Source of the DNA: Conchocele bisecta | Lineage: Eukaryota; Mollusca; Bivalvia; Lucinida; Thyasiridae | Assembly: GCA_029237695.1 (NCBI GenBank) | Contig: CM055266.1 | Coordinates: 109,943,370 to 110,007,369, forward strand | Reading direction: 5' to 3' | Length of the DNA: 64,000 nt | Shown: positions 35,870-47,075 of the stretch, piece by piece | How the letters are laid out: every line of letters begins with the position of its first letter | Position numbering within the stretch: position 1 is the first letter of the stretch | Notes under the pieces: model-generated | What the model was told of the DNA's origin: nothing | Seen by the model: the letters and a program-made list of their open reading frames with translations, nothing else | The model's database searches: none | Program-made: the position numbers and the translations under genes

Positions 35870-35981
35870 TATATATTTCTTCAATGTGAAACACTGGATG
35901 AACATAGTTATTAAAAGCAATGCATGCACCAATGTAAATTCAACGCTCGTATTTGTAATGCAAAAAGATACACACGCATAC

Positions 35982-36124
35982 CTTTAAACAGGGGCGCAAA
36001 TTTCCAGCATGTCATTGGTCCACAGCTGCTAAACTGACCAATGGAAGCCTCCATGTAGAATAGTGGCATCCCCACAATGACCATCATGATGGCAAAGGGG
36101 ATAAGGAACGCGCCACCCCCATTC
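35982..36124 (-). CDS. SLC6 transporter coding exon 3 (TM2)
   Basis: Residues 95-142 plus one base. Begins with the family signature NGGGAFLIP and continues through TM2 to GQFSSCGPMTCWK. The residue after IP is Phe105 (codon TTT); in chloride-dependent members such as GAT1 and in LeuT this position is Tyr. Acceptor CTATTGCAG, donor GTATGC, phase 1. Confidence 0.95.
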
Positions 36125-36149
36125 CTGCAATAGGCCCAGTTGTTCAATA

Positions 36150-36386
36150 CGTGTGCAATATTTTTTATGAAATATATTTAGAGAATTAGTGATATTTTCC
36201 GTAAATGACGTCGAAAGGTGACGAAATTTTTGTAGCAAATGCGGAATGCTATTCCGCATTTGCTATGAACATTTTGTCAACTTTCGACATCATTTACGGA
36301 AATTATCCTAAATGTTGTAAATATATTTCATAACATATCGTACATATTCTTAGTTACAAAATCACATATAAATAGCGTGTCTCGTA
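36150..36386. repeat. Foldback repeat family N upstream of SLC6 exon 3
   Basis: Begins 26 bp upstream of the exon 3 acceptor; centre GCGGAATGCTATTCCGC. Confidence 0.7.
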
Positions 36387-36846
36387 TATTAGCTCCATTG
36401 GAAGTTAGGCTGACAGAACTGAACAAGCCCGGTTGCCCAATATATGTGTATTGTAACCATTCTTTTAAGGATTAACCGAGTTTTTCCCAATCGTGCCCTC
36501 TGCAAAAAATCATCAAATAACTGAGAGTGATTGTGGCAATATTATGTCTAGTTATCCCTTTTTTTGGAGAAAAAAAATAGCACGGATACGCTTTACATAT
36601 TTTCAGATACAATCACTGACCGGTTAGTTTATTGTTTCTTCTGTTTTCTATTGTTGGGATGTGGGGGTGGTGAGATGATTTAATTCCTCATAAAATGTGT
36701 GAAAATCAGCAAGATTTTCAATTTTCAAAACACTTCAAAATAGAAACACTATCCGCAAACGGTGTCGATCCAAATGCCGGCTCCTCTGGATATATTCGTA
36801 CATTGATGGTAGAAACATTGAATGATATCTGTAGTGTTGATGTTAA

Positions 36847-37070
36847 TTGTGGCTTCATATATGTTCATTATGGATTTTGCGACCAGTGTAGAACCTGATC
36901 AGCCTGTGCATCCGCACAGTCTGACCAGGATCTGCACTGTTCGCTATTTCATCAACGAAACAACCGTCATTCTTCCTACAAGCACTATTGATAGTTATCA
37001 GGCTATTTGTTCATGAGCTATACTGGTCACAACTTCCATAAACCACATTTCTCCAGTCACAGTCACATGT
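36847..37070. repeat. Foldback repeat family F, beside SLC6 exon 2
   Basis: Right arm CATTTCTCCAGTCACAGTCA ends 23 bp from the exon 2 donor. Confidence 0.72.
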
Positions 37071-37092
37071 GTCACTTTCTGTCGGTGTATAC

Positions 37093-37259
37093 CTGTAACA
37101 TAAATACGGGAAGCGCCACACGTTACCAAGGCCAACGGCGTAACCTAGCAACGACAACAGGAAATCATAGCGGCCGTCCCAGTTTCCACGTTCCTCATTC
37201 TCATCTACCCCATATAGCTGTTTCCGGCTGTCCTCGGTCTCTACGGTTGTTATTGTCGC
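37093..37259 (-). CDS. SLC6 transporter coding exon 2 (TM1)
   Basis: Residues 40-94 plus two bases of codon 95. Acidic linker, then [10 protein letters not shown] and TM1 with [17 protein letters not shown]. Gly82 and Asn85 match LeuT Gly24 and Asn27 (Na1/substrate site). Donor GTATAC follows codon position 2, and the next exon supplies G to complete Arg95. The acceptor (GATTCCAG) is the weakest in the gene, so the exact 5' edge of this exon is less certain than the others. Confidence 0.9.
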
Positions 37260-38040
37260 CTGGAATCGTTGTCATGGTTACAGACGATTAGCCAATTTAC
37301 TATACTTGCTTCGAGCATGCGTAAATACGATATTGTCCTCAGCATGTCGGCTTTTAGGAGTTGATATCACATTGTTCGAGTTAAATATATTTACTCCAAT
37401 ATTTTTTGAACCACTAAACATATAACTGCAAGTACATTGTAATTTATTTTTCAAATTAATAAAAATGTTACCTTTAACAATTGTTTTTATTGCTATTAAA
37501 ATAAAATAGGAGTACCTTTTTTGTTTAGTAGAGGTATCATTGTTATTGTTTTGAAAATATAGTTGGGGTCAGCGTGTATAAATGACAGACGATAATAAGT
37601 TGCTGGAGGTCAATCGATGAGTCCAAATATAGGTAGACCACGTGTATTATCATATCCTAGCCTCGTGTTCGTGCATAATAGCTACATGATAAAGTGCACA
37701 TGCATGCATGTCAATATAATAATGTATCTTGGTGCGCAAACTAGACATGTAGTGTGGCTCAGTGGTAATGAAGCGGGAGAATATCCGTTTGCAGAACTTT
37801 CATTCATTTTATTTGGTCGACAGTTCGAACCTCACAAACTCATTACTTTTGCCGATATAATTCTGTTCTTTTTATGACTTATTGCTGGAGAAGTGACATG
37901 ATCGACGAGAACATACTCTTCAAGTATAGAGATATGAAATGTGCATTCAGTTATTAGCTTTCTTCAAAGTGAGACCAACGTTCTACATGTAATCTCATGC
38001 TTTGTTAAATGAATGCAATTTGTATGAGCAACACATACTA

Positions 38041-39493
38041 CGGGGCGCCAAGTGGGACATGGCTCAATTTTGTCAACAAAATTCATTTTTGTGCCACAAA
38101 ATTCAATTCTGTGTCACAAACTTCACTTTTGTGCCACAGAATTCAATTCTGTGCCACAGAATTCAATTTTGTGCCACAAAATTCAATTCTGTGCCACAAA
38201 ATTCAATTCAATTCAATTCTGTGCCACAAAATTCAATTCTGTCAATTCTGCACACGCATGTAAGAAGGACTACCATTGGTCAGAAACTGCACTGGAGAAA
38301 TGGGTCACGGTCGCCGATCTACACATTCAATGTCGATGATTCATTTCTCATTCTGCCGATGATTCATTTCTCATTCTGCCATTTTGCTTCAACTATCTCC
38401 AAACAGTCAAACGTTGACAAACTCATTCGTATTTAAACTCATTTGCGTTATAATTGTACACATAATTCATGTACATGTAGATCTCCCGCGAGTACTGACG
38501 TCATGTATTGTGTATCGCAAGGTACATCTGCCCCAGTTAAATCAATAATACACGCTCTGTGGCCTGTGTTCTGACTGCTGTCTGTGTTTATAAACAGAAT
38601 GTGTGTATTGGGCCATTTGAGGAAACCATTTGTAGTATTTGTGTAGATACCATGGATACTAGGATGGTGTATACTGTAAATAATGCATGTAGACACATAG
38701 TTGCGAACACGTAACTTCGCAACTAGTAGACACATATCCAATACCATTTGTTTCACAAGGTTAGATCTACTGTTAGAATACGACGTCATCTAATGTCATT
38801 TTCGAGCATAAAACGTTACCTGATAAATAGAATACCAGGCTAGTGTATTTTAATATCAAGTTTATCAGGCTCGGCTCGGAAACGGTAGGAATTCCTCGGC
38901 AAGCCTCGGAATTCCTACGCGTTTCCTAGCCTTGCCTGATAAACTTGATATCCAAATACACTAGCCTGGTATTCTCTATATATGGGCATGCTCTCAGTCT
39001 AGCTATGTCCCGGCTACTTTATGTTTGACCCTGTTTACATAATTGAGGGAAAATTCTGAATATTTTTCTTATTTCTCCTTCAAAGTATATATGCTTATAT
39101 GGTGTGACCACTCATTTGTAATCATAATATAACCATAATAACTGTCCATAAAGAAGTATAATATTGATATATTGGGTTATATTTTCGCATTGAAATATTT
39201 AAACCTGCAAGTGTACTCCACCATCTAGTAAAATGGACTAAGACCGATCTCAACCAATCAACGTAGAGATGACATAGACTATCCTACGCAAACTAATTTT
39301 TGTGGACAAAAATGAATTCTGTCCCACAAAACTGAATTTTCTTCACAAAACTCAATTCTGTCTTACAAAATTGAATTTTGTGACACAGAATTGACAGAAT
39401 TGAATTTTGTGACACAGAATTGAATTTTGTGATTTTTAGTGTTACAAAACTCAATTTTGTACACATAATTAACCTGTCCTGCATGGCGCCCCG
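38041..39493 (+). mobile_element. 1.45-kb foldback element with TIRs and opposed short-unit arrays
   Basis: Ends are CGGGGCGCCAAGTGGGACA and, inverted, TGTCCTGCATGGCGCCCCG, with TA on both outer flanks. Just inside each end is an array of about 20-bp units built on AATTCAATTTTGTG, oriented toward the left end (38060-38260) and inverted at the right (39290-39480). The middle is unrelated and holds a complete family I palindrome (38828-38977). No coding sequence is seen. Confidence 0.65.
38828..38977. repeat. Palindrome family I
   Basis: GAATACCAGGCTAGTGTATT with full inverse; core GGAATTCCTCGGCAAGCCTC. Half copies at 51946-52022 and 56324-56412. Confidence 0.75.
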
Positions 39494-39570
39494 TACATAC
39501 GCATAAAAAATAAATATATAATAAAATATATAGAAATCAAAATATATGTGTATATACATGTATGTATGCA

Positions 39571-39640
39571 AAACTAAAATTCGAACTCACTACCTACGGC
39601 ATTGATATCCGCCACTCTAACCACTCGACTACATAAGACT
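39571..39640 (-). repeat. tRNA-like sequence (SINE head or tRNA pseudogene)
   Basis: On the minus strand TAGTCGAGTGGTTAGAGTGG is an A-box-type D-arm and GAGTTCGAAT a B-box-type T-arm, about 30 nt apart as in tRNA. The acceptor stem does not close well, so a functional tRNA is unlikely; a tRNA-derived SINE head is the better reading. Confidence 0.5.
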
Positions 39641-39770
39641 TGATGAGTAATCTCAAAATCAATATTGAAAAGGAATACTGGCATGGGTATATTTACCTGT
39701 CTCACCTATTATGTGGTTTGTTTATGACCGGATTGTTTGTAAACAAGTAGCAAGTTATCGTCTGCGGACT

Positions 39771-39878
39771 ATAAGTGCACACACGAACGAAGACGACAGG
39801 TTGGTTCCGTGTAAGTGCACACACGAACGAAGACGACAGGTTCGTTCGTGTGTGCACTTACACGCTAACCCCACTGTA
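39771..39878. repeat. Family D palindrome, rearranged
   Basis: Left arm duplicated in direct order (GTGCACACACGAACGAAGAC twice) before a single right arm ending CTAACCCCACTG. Confidence 0.75.
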
Positions 39879-40142
39879 AATTGTGATAATACGCGGATTT
39901 AATATGCTTTATTGCCAAAAAACCAATCCGTGAATTTTTCACGGAACAGAAGTTTTGCAATTTATGATTGCCAGTTGGTTGGGACAAACGCAGTACAGTT
40001 GAAGTACGTGTCACTATATCGCTGGTGATAAATAATTCATTTTTTTGTAGACCAACGTAACACTGCAACCATATAATCAAAAGTTTTTTAACAGTGCATC
40101 GTCTTATCAGCAGTCATTTTCGTGCAATCTGTTACACATCCC

Positions 40143-40390
40143 AGGGGGCCGTTTCACTAAACTTCGTACGACTAAAATGTTCGTAAGTGCAAAATTATGA
40201 TAGTCTGTAAATTTCACATTAACATTGTTTTCTTGTAAATGATTATTGGATTTACATTCATTGAGCATAGGCTGCATGTGCAGCCTATGCTCAATAAATG
40301 TAAATCCATAAATAGAAATTTACAGACGATCTTAAATTTGCACTTACGAACATTTTAGTCGTAAGAAGTTTAGTGAAAAAACGGGCCCCT
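40143..40390. repeat. Palindromic MITE family A
   Basis: Intact copy in SLC6 intron 1. Confidence 0.88.
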
Positions 40391-40553
40391 GAACTGTCAT
40401 TCACGACATCAGGACTGGTTTTCCAACGTGATATCAAACAGTGTAGGTCCTGATCAGACTGCGCGGATGCGCAGGCTGATCTGGAGCTACACTGGCTGCA
40501 AACGTTATAAGCAATTTGTATCGTGACCGGACGTGTATATCGTATACAACATA

Positions 40554-40733
40554 CAGTAGGACCTCTCTAAACCGAACACAGAGAGAAGTTAGTTGTACTA
40601 AATTCTGATATGTTTCATTTTTATTTAAATCCATTGATAATATATGTTCACAACCGCAACTGTTTTACATTGAAACCTCTCTAAACCGGACACCCTGGTC
40701 TCCCAGGGCTTCCTGTATTATGAGGTTCCGCTG
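40554..40733. repeat. MITE family E, decayed
   Basis: CAGTAGGACCTCTCTAAACC to GAGGTTCCGCTG. Its right end begins an 88-bp segment repeated at 41100-41188. Confidence 0.7.
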
Positions 40734-41188
40734 TGTTTCTAGAACATGTATGTACGCTGCGATAGATATTATGCTCCATTGAGCCCCAGAGAGCTTACTG
40801 TTTGTTCCACTGCACTCAATCACTCTGGCTACAGCTGGTTGGAGTAGTATTAGTTATTAACCCTCTGAACTCGAAATCCAGCTATAGCGGTTTATGCAAA
40901 AAGTGCAGATCCAGATGAGCTGGCTCGTAACGAGCCGTCTCATCAGGATCTGCACGTTTTGAAAGTAATTTTAATATTTCTTAGAACAAAAACACCCCCT
41001 TTTCATAAATGGACGAATCTGAAAATCATTTTATGACCATTGGATTGGTGGGAACATTAGCATATCACATTCCAGTTCCTTATGGTTGAGAGGGTTAAGA
41101 GGTTCCACAGTGTTTCTGGAGCATGTATGTACGCTGCGATAGATATTATGCTCCATTGAGTCCCAGAGAGCTTACTGTTTGTTCCACG
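40725..41188 (+). repeat. 88-bp direct segmental duplication
   Basis: 40725-40812 and 41100-41188 share GAACATGTATGTACGCTGCG-type sequence through GAGCTTACTGTTTGTTCCAC with few differences; a family G element lies between. Confidence 0.8.
40857..41099. repeat. Foldback repeat family G between duplicated 88-bp segments
   Basis: Starts TTAACCCTCTGAACTC and ends GAGAGGGTTAA; hairpin GGCTCGTAACGAGCC. Flanking segments 40725-40812 and 41100-41188 are nearly identical. Confidence 0.75.
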
Positions 41189-41282
41189 TTGTGTTGCCGG
41201 CGAATTATTGCCAATTATACAAATTCAATCTAAAAATATTTGAATGTAAGTACTTTGTCGTCAATAACAAAAAAGTCACCCT

Positions 41283-42065
41283 CGCTAATTTCATTTTATT
41301 TGATACGAAAAATAAATTTTCCTATGGGAATTTAACATGCCGGCTAAACATAGATTTTTAAAAAATATTGGAATTTGTGGACCGATCTTCAAAAGCTAGA
41401 ATTTGTATTTACATCATTTCCAAACTATCTATAGTCTGTTTCACGAAAGCTGCCCAAATGTTACGGCCATATAAACAATTCAAAAACAATACTTTTTTCG
41501 ATAATATTAAATTAAAGGAAAATTTAAGAATGAGCCTTCTTTTTATTTCGTGAAATTTTGTCAAATATTGATTTTATTGCGAAAAAACAATTTCCCCATG
41601 TTAAATCCCGATAGACATTTTCACAGAGTGAAGATGTCTATGGGGATTTAACATGGGGAAATATTTTAGAATTTCAGAAATACTGGACTGATTTTCAAAA
41701 TTTAACTTTTGTTTTCTTAGTTAGATAATTTCCAACATATCTAGCCAGGTTTCGGAGTCAATTTCCAAAATTTTCGTTTTTTGACTCCTCCCACACTCCT
41801 CTACCTCTTTTCCCCATGTTAAATTCCCATAGAGAAATCAATTTTTCGTAATAAAACCAATATTTGACCAAATTTCACGAAATAAAAAGAAGGCTCATTC
41901 TTAAATTTTCCTTTAATTTAATACTATCGAAAAAATATTGTTTTTGAATTGTTTATATGGCAGCAAATGTAGGTAGCTTTCGTGAAATAGACTATAGACA
42001 GGTTTAGAAGTCACTTCCCAGCTCCTTTTTGTCCCATGTTGAATTCCCATAGGAACATTGTTATT
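41283..42065. repeat. Inverted repeat family L
   Basis: Blocks such as CCCCATGTTAAATTCCCATA and TTTAACATGGGG recur in both orientations; relatives at 8038-8475 and about 30010-30118. Non-coding. Confidence 0.6.
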
Positions 42066-42211
42066 TTTCGCTATAAAATCAATATATCAAGTGTGACGTG
42101 TTTGTTATTGCTGAAAAAGTTATTGCATTTAAATATTGTTTAGATTGAATGTGTTTAATTGCCAAATGTTTGTTGGCAGAAAACCGTAGAATAGACGGTG
42201 TGTATACTTAC

Positions 42212-42343
42212 GAGAGAATGGGCGGACGACGGCAGGTACGCCCTGTTGTCATGTGACTGGTATGCCCCGGGGTCAATGCTGGTACTGATCTGGCTGATGG
42301 TCACGGAGCCCGCTGAGTCGATGGACATCTTGTCCTCCTGTGC
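42212..42343 (-). CDS. SLC6 transporter coding exon 1 (N-terminal cytoplasmic tail)
   Basis: Acceptor after a pyrimidine-rich tract (CCCCCGTTACAG) precedes 42343. The first 15 nt are 5'UTR and the ATG is at 42328-42326 with purine at -3. It encodes residues 1-39, starting MSIDSAGSVTISQ, serine/threonine rich, without a membrane segment. The donor is GTAAGT right after Leu39 (phase 0). Because a splice acceptor lies just upstream of the ATG, at least one 5'UTR exon should exist at higher coordinates; I could not locate it. The start is chosen because the next exon continues in phase into the conserved TM1. Confidence 0.8.
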
Positions 42344-42924
42344 CTGTAACGGGGGTAGGGGAGGAGTCTCGGTCAGATACGTATATGTTGTTTGATTTGT
42401 ATGTGGATATAAACACGAGTTCCGTAGCGTGCGAAATTGGACGACTTCCAGAGTGAAATTATCGTTGATAGAATGAACGGATGCAGTGGTATATATCCAT
42501 ATGCAAATCAAATATGTATAGGTTATTTTATTTATATGTGGATATATCTACGAGTTCCGTAACTTGCAGCATTGGGCGACTTTAGGAGTGCAATACCGTT
42601 GCGCGAAGGAACGGGTGGCATATACCCACATATAGATCAAATAACTTTTGTATTGTTCGTACATGACTCTCAATTCATATGTCTAAAGCATATACAATCT
42701 ATTAATACAATCAGTAAAATACTACGAGGTAAATCGTATTTCCGGCACTGATCAATATGAACTTCCGGACGTAAATGTGAAAAATACATTGACCGATTGC
42801 GTTCCATTGTGTGTACTTGGGAAACGGAAGTACACATATAATAACACCATATACATGCTGACGCTGTCCGCAATGGCCAATACGTATTATGAAGCCGCTG
42901 TACAAGTACATGGTAAATGTTAAA

Positions 42925-43150
42925 TGTGGCTGGCACTTGACAAATGGGGCTTATTGGTTTTGCGATCAGTGTAGATTCAGATCAGCATGTTCATCTTCAC
43001 TGTTCGCTAAATTTATTTATGAAACAATAGCCATGCGCCTAACAAACAACATAGATCATAGAACATGAGGCTACAGGAGTGCGTTATCTGATCAGGAGCT
43101 ACACTTATCACAAATCCCATAAGCTCCGTATCTCCAGTCGCAGCCACACA
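42925..43150. repeat. Foldback repeat family F
   Basis: Diverged copy, left end TGTGGCTGGCACTTGACAAA. Confidence 0.65.
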
Positions 43151-43917
43151 TGAAAATGAATATCGAGGTAGAAGTATCAAGGTGCATGATCACGTGGTTA
43201 CAATAACAACAACGCCGCCCATTCCATAGTAAGTATTATTTGATATTTCCCTTAATATGCGACGGATTTTGATGAAATATGACGCAGCAAACGCGTCTTC
43301 ATGAGCTGCATTTGGTGGTCTAGGGAGTTTGGCACAGACTTATGTCGTTTTTGCGAATAATCGATTTCCGTGTAGGGTTAACTGTATTGTAATTTTCAAA
43401 TGAGCGCGTCGCAATTAAACATATTTTCCGACATATCATTTTCTGATATACGCCGCAAATTTCAAAATTACAATGCGGTTAACCTATTTCTAATGCACTC
43501 CTATACTACTGGCGTAGGAATATATATTGCAATAATTTGCGACCGTTCATCAACAATGATATACCTGTAATGTATGACCATCAGCCAATCAGATTGCGTG
43601 ATATTTATAGAGTACATTAGAATAGTCTCTGACTCGAACTCTTCGATGTATCGGTTATCACGTCCGTTTGTTACTTGCTCAGTATAAATACTTCGGTCTT
43701 TCGGGCAATTATCAAGTCGTCGTTCAAAATGTGGCAACTGTGTATTTACATGTAGTTGGCAGAGTTCCACTAGTCTACTCCTATACATGTATACATAAGT
43801 AAATGATTACGTTCTAGCATTTAGTTTTGCCATTAGCTTAAAACAGGCTTCGGTGTGTACTCTTGTTACACGTTGAACGTCCCTCAATACAAACATTTTG
43901 TTTTCTACTTGTTGGTC

Positions 43918-44161
43918 TGGGACCCGTTTCACTAAATTTCGTACGACTAAAATGTTCGTAAGTGCAAATTTAGAATCGTCTGGAAATTTCAATTTATGGA
44001 TTTACATTTATTGAGCAAAGGCTGCATATGCAGCCTATGCTCAATAAATGTAAATCTAATACATGTTTGCAAGAAAACATTGTTAATGTGAAATGTACAG
44101 ACTATCATAATTTTGCACTTACGAACATTTTAGTCGTGCGAAGTTTAGTGGAACGGGACCC
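43918..44161. repeat. Palindromic MITE family A
   Basis: Intact copy, outer ends GACCCGTTTCAC; intergenic. Confidence 0.86.
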
Positions 44162-44204
44162 AGAACTGTTTCTCCTTTTAAGCGTCAGCAGGCCAATATA
44201 GGTA

Positions 44205-44633
44205 CAGTAGAGCCTCTCTAAACCGGACACTGATAACGATTGATGTTCTTAATTATGGTGGGTTTAGTTCAGGTTTATCTATTATGTTCATATGCGTTCC
44301 TGTCCGCCAACACATAATCGCTTCTTGGAGTACATATTTGCCCGTTTGACAGTAGAACATCTCTAAAGCGGACACCCCGGGGTCCTCCCAGGATGTCCGG
44401 TTTAGCGAGGTTCCACTGCAGTGGAACCTCTCTGAACCGGACAACAAGAAACATATGTGATCTTAAGTTTGATGGGTTTCTTGGTCAATTATCTTAGGTG
44501 ATGATGCCTGTTCGTGATTGCATAGCACACAACTATGGCTCGGAATGATGAAATGCTTGATTTACAGTGAAACATCGCTAAACCGGACACACTGGGTCCT
44601 CCCAGGGTGTCCGGTTTAGCGAGGTTTCACTGT
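44205..44633. repeat. Two family E MITEs in head-to-tail tandem
   Basis: Copies 44205-44418 and 44419-44633 abut at CACTGCAGTGG without the expected TA pair between them. Confidence 0.78.
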
Positions 44634-44721
44634 AGGTTCAATGTTTTCAATCGGATACTGTAGGACATCGCAGATAATACAGGTACAAAGCAACTTACTA
44701 GCTAGCTTACTATCTCAATGT

Positions 44722-45140
44722 GTATGATCACGTGGTACTAACAACAACAACAAGTACTGAAACTTCCAGAATCCATCCGATTCAAAGTACGTATTATTTT
44801 ATATTGTCCTTATTACGTAGCGGATTTTGATGACATATGGCGCATCAAACGCGTCTTGTTAAGCTGCATTTGGTGGTCTCGGTGCTTTGGCCCAAACTTC
44901 TGTCGTTCTTGCGAAGAATCGATTTCCGGAAATCGATTCTTCGCAAAAACGACATATGTCTGTGCCGAACTCCCTGGACGACACAATGCAGCTTATGAAG
45001 ACGCGTTTGCTGCGCCATATTTCATCAAAATCCATTTCATATTAAGGAAAATATCAAATAATACTTACTTTGGAGTGAGCAAGATTGAATTACTTTCAGT
45101 CACTGCTGTTGTTGTTATAACCACGTGATCATGCACCTTG
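44722..45140. repeat. Foldback repeat family R (3 copies)
   Basis: ATGATCACGTGG ends inverted; arms with GATTTTGATGACATATGGCG; centre TTCCGGAA. Others: 43185-43372 (half) and 58591-59036. Confidence 0.75.
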
Positions 45141-46180
45141 TATCTTAAAGGGTCTCTCGACAGCAGTTGTGTTATATGATATATGCACACTGTGCACAGT
45201 CAATGACAATTTAACTAGACTGGTGAAAGCGGCATACAATTATTTCATATGTAGGTTTTAATTAGTATGAATTATACAGAACTTATTGTGACTTATTGTG
45301 ACGTCATGTATCACTCATACATTTATTGAATTGAATGTTGAACACATATCGTAATTTGTATAATTTAAATGAACTTACTGTGATGTCACAGCTCATTTGC
45401 ATCAACTATGCAGAAATTAAAACCTCTAACTTGTGACAGACATGGAATATCTTTATGCGATTTTCATCAGTCGTGTTAGACTGGCTATACTGTGCATATG
45501 GAACACAACAGTGCTATTGATTAGCTGAGTTGCAAACCAATATTGAAATTGACCATTAGATTGTTAGCATGTAATGTACAATACTTGTGGATAGAAACAG
45601 ACATTCATAATTTTATTAACTACAGAAAAATCCTAATTTTACACGTAAATATGGTTACTACGTCGAAGACCGTCTAAACACAAAGTTATAATTTGTTACA
45701 TCCCTGGAGATATCATATTATGTCCGCAAATTTCTATGGGGGCAGCCATATTGTCGTGCTAACCCTAAATGGCGAGTATGACCAAGAAAATAGTGACCTG
45801 TGCCAACTTACACTATGGCGTTTTGGTCTGTCTTGTCTGGTATATAAAACTCTAATACAGCAGGTATTATCTTTCTGACAGTTAGGTAGCAGTGATCAGT
45901 TAGCCGCCAGTTTCGTACAATTTTTCTGGGAGTTTCAAAATGTAATTTATTCTAGAGGAAATGGATGGGAATGGGTTTGCACCATTACAGTACATTTGCC
46001 TCTGGATGATGATTGAGAAAATATGCAACTTTCAATCTCTCGTTCCGCAAGAGATCAGTTTTTGGGGAGATAACATATTTCAGTACTTTCAGTACTTTGA
46101 TTTTATTAAGGGACAACATAATAGCACCGTTCTGTACATAGCCACTTTAAGGAAAATTGAAATTGATCACTTACGGAAGT
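45141..46180. other. Intergenic stretch without recognisable features
   Basis: AT-rich. The open frames at 45693-45878 and 45961-46182 have no recognisable domain or paired splice signals. Confidence 0.45.
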
Positions 46181-46235
46181 AATGTTTACCTATATGATGA
46201 CATGGCAAACACATTGCATTGTTATGAAGGATATA

Positions 46236-46335
46236 CAGTGGGGTCAGCGTGTAAGTGCACACACGAACGAACACGACAGGTTGGTTCCAACCTGTCGTGT
46301 TCGTTCGTGTGTGCACTTACACGCTGACCCCACTG
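46236..46335. repeat. Family D palindrome
   Basis: CAGTGGGGTCAGCGTGTAAG to its exact complement, 100 bp, flanked by TA. Confidence 0.9.
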
Positions 46336-46821
46336 TATTATACAAGCATTGTTTCTTTATCCTCAGTTCTCCTATGGCTGTGTGTATATATGACATGTGA
46401 TTATTCAAATGAAACCAAATACTGTTTAAACTAAACGCATTATAGCAACGTGACCCATTATTACAATTTGAAACTGGTATAAACGAGGCAAATATATAGA
46501 TTTCACAATTATAGCTTCATTGTGTAACTATACAGGTGTACCATATTGTCTAAATACAAACATTTTTTTTTGACTGAACATGTTTTTATTCTCCCCGTTA
46601 TAGGTCTGTGGTGGGTCGGGGACATCCCCCACAAACCGTACAATGTCATATAAATACAAATCATTAGATTTTATGATTGTTATACGACGATTGAATGTAT
46701 GCTACACCATGTAATGTGTATGTTTAACGTGTGTATAGAAATTGTGCACACTTCCGTATTGTGGTTCGACAATTAAACTTACGACAGTTACCTGAAATCT
46801 TAACTTGGCGGGAAACGTATA

Positions 46822-46970
46822 TTGTCGTCTGCTGTTTTTCATGGTTGTGCAATTCGGTAACAAAAACAGATTTGGCAGCACATGAGAATCGTCTGGAGAC
46901 GATTCTCATGCATTGCCAAATATGTTTTGTCAAGAAATAATGCAACTGATTAAGATCAGCAGACGACAAT
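46822..46970. repeat. Foldback repeat family X
   Basis: ATTGTCGTCTGCTG ... CAGCAGACGACAAT-type ends with GAGAATCGTCTGGAGACGAT centre. Confidence 0.75.
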
Positions 46971-47075
46971 ATTTAAACATTCCGCGTTGTATGAGTTAAT
47001 ACCGTCAAGAACTTACCCCTCCTTTTAATCCCAGCGGTGGCGTCGGCATCCTGGTTTTATATTAGTATTACACCT

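Larger units (their letters stand above)
9427..42343 (-). other. SLC6-family Na+-coupled amino-acid transporter gene (glycine-transporter-like), 16 coding exons
   Basis: Complete gene model read by eye. Coding exons in transcript order: 42328-42212, 37259-37093, 36124-35982, 34752-34609, 32956-32791, 31979-31847, 30334-30200, 28967-28864, 21080-20956, 18825-18713, 15571-15443, 14536-14437, 13682-13582, 12895-12722, 10705-10550, 9564-9427. They total 2145 nt, 714 residues plus stop; every junction is GT-AG and phases match. SLC6 hallmarks in order: GNVWRFPY (TM1), NGGGAFLIP (TM2), a long EL2 with two N-glycosylation sequons, SYNRFHNN (TM6), FAGFVIFS (TM7), GLDSQ (TM8), EWGPA in the C-tail. Gly82 sits where monoamine carriers have Asp, so an amino-acid substrate is likely. 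The closest family feel is GlyT/neutral amino-acid carriers; orthology is not established. Unusual residues: Phe105, Gly352, Asp379, Cys383. No upstream non-coding exon or promoter was identified. Confidence 0.93.

Noticed and set aside
38002..38436. Open frames with CATKFNSVPQNSI repeats
   Set aside because: Translation of the 20-bp array in the foldback element; the same pattern appears in three frames.
42155..42511. 118-codon minus-strand frame taken whole as the transporter N-terminus
   Set aside because: Only 42328-42212 is used: a strong acceptor at 42344 and the ATG at 42328 fit, while the upstream part is family Q repeat.
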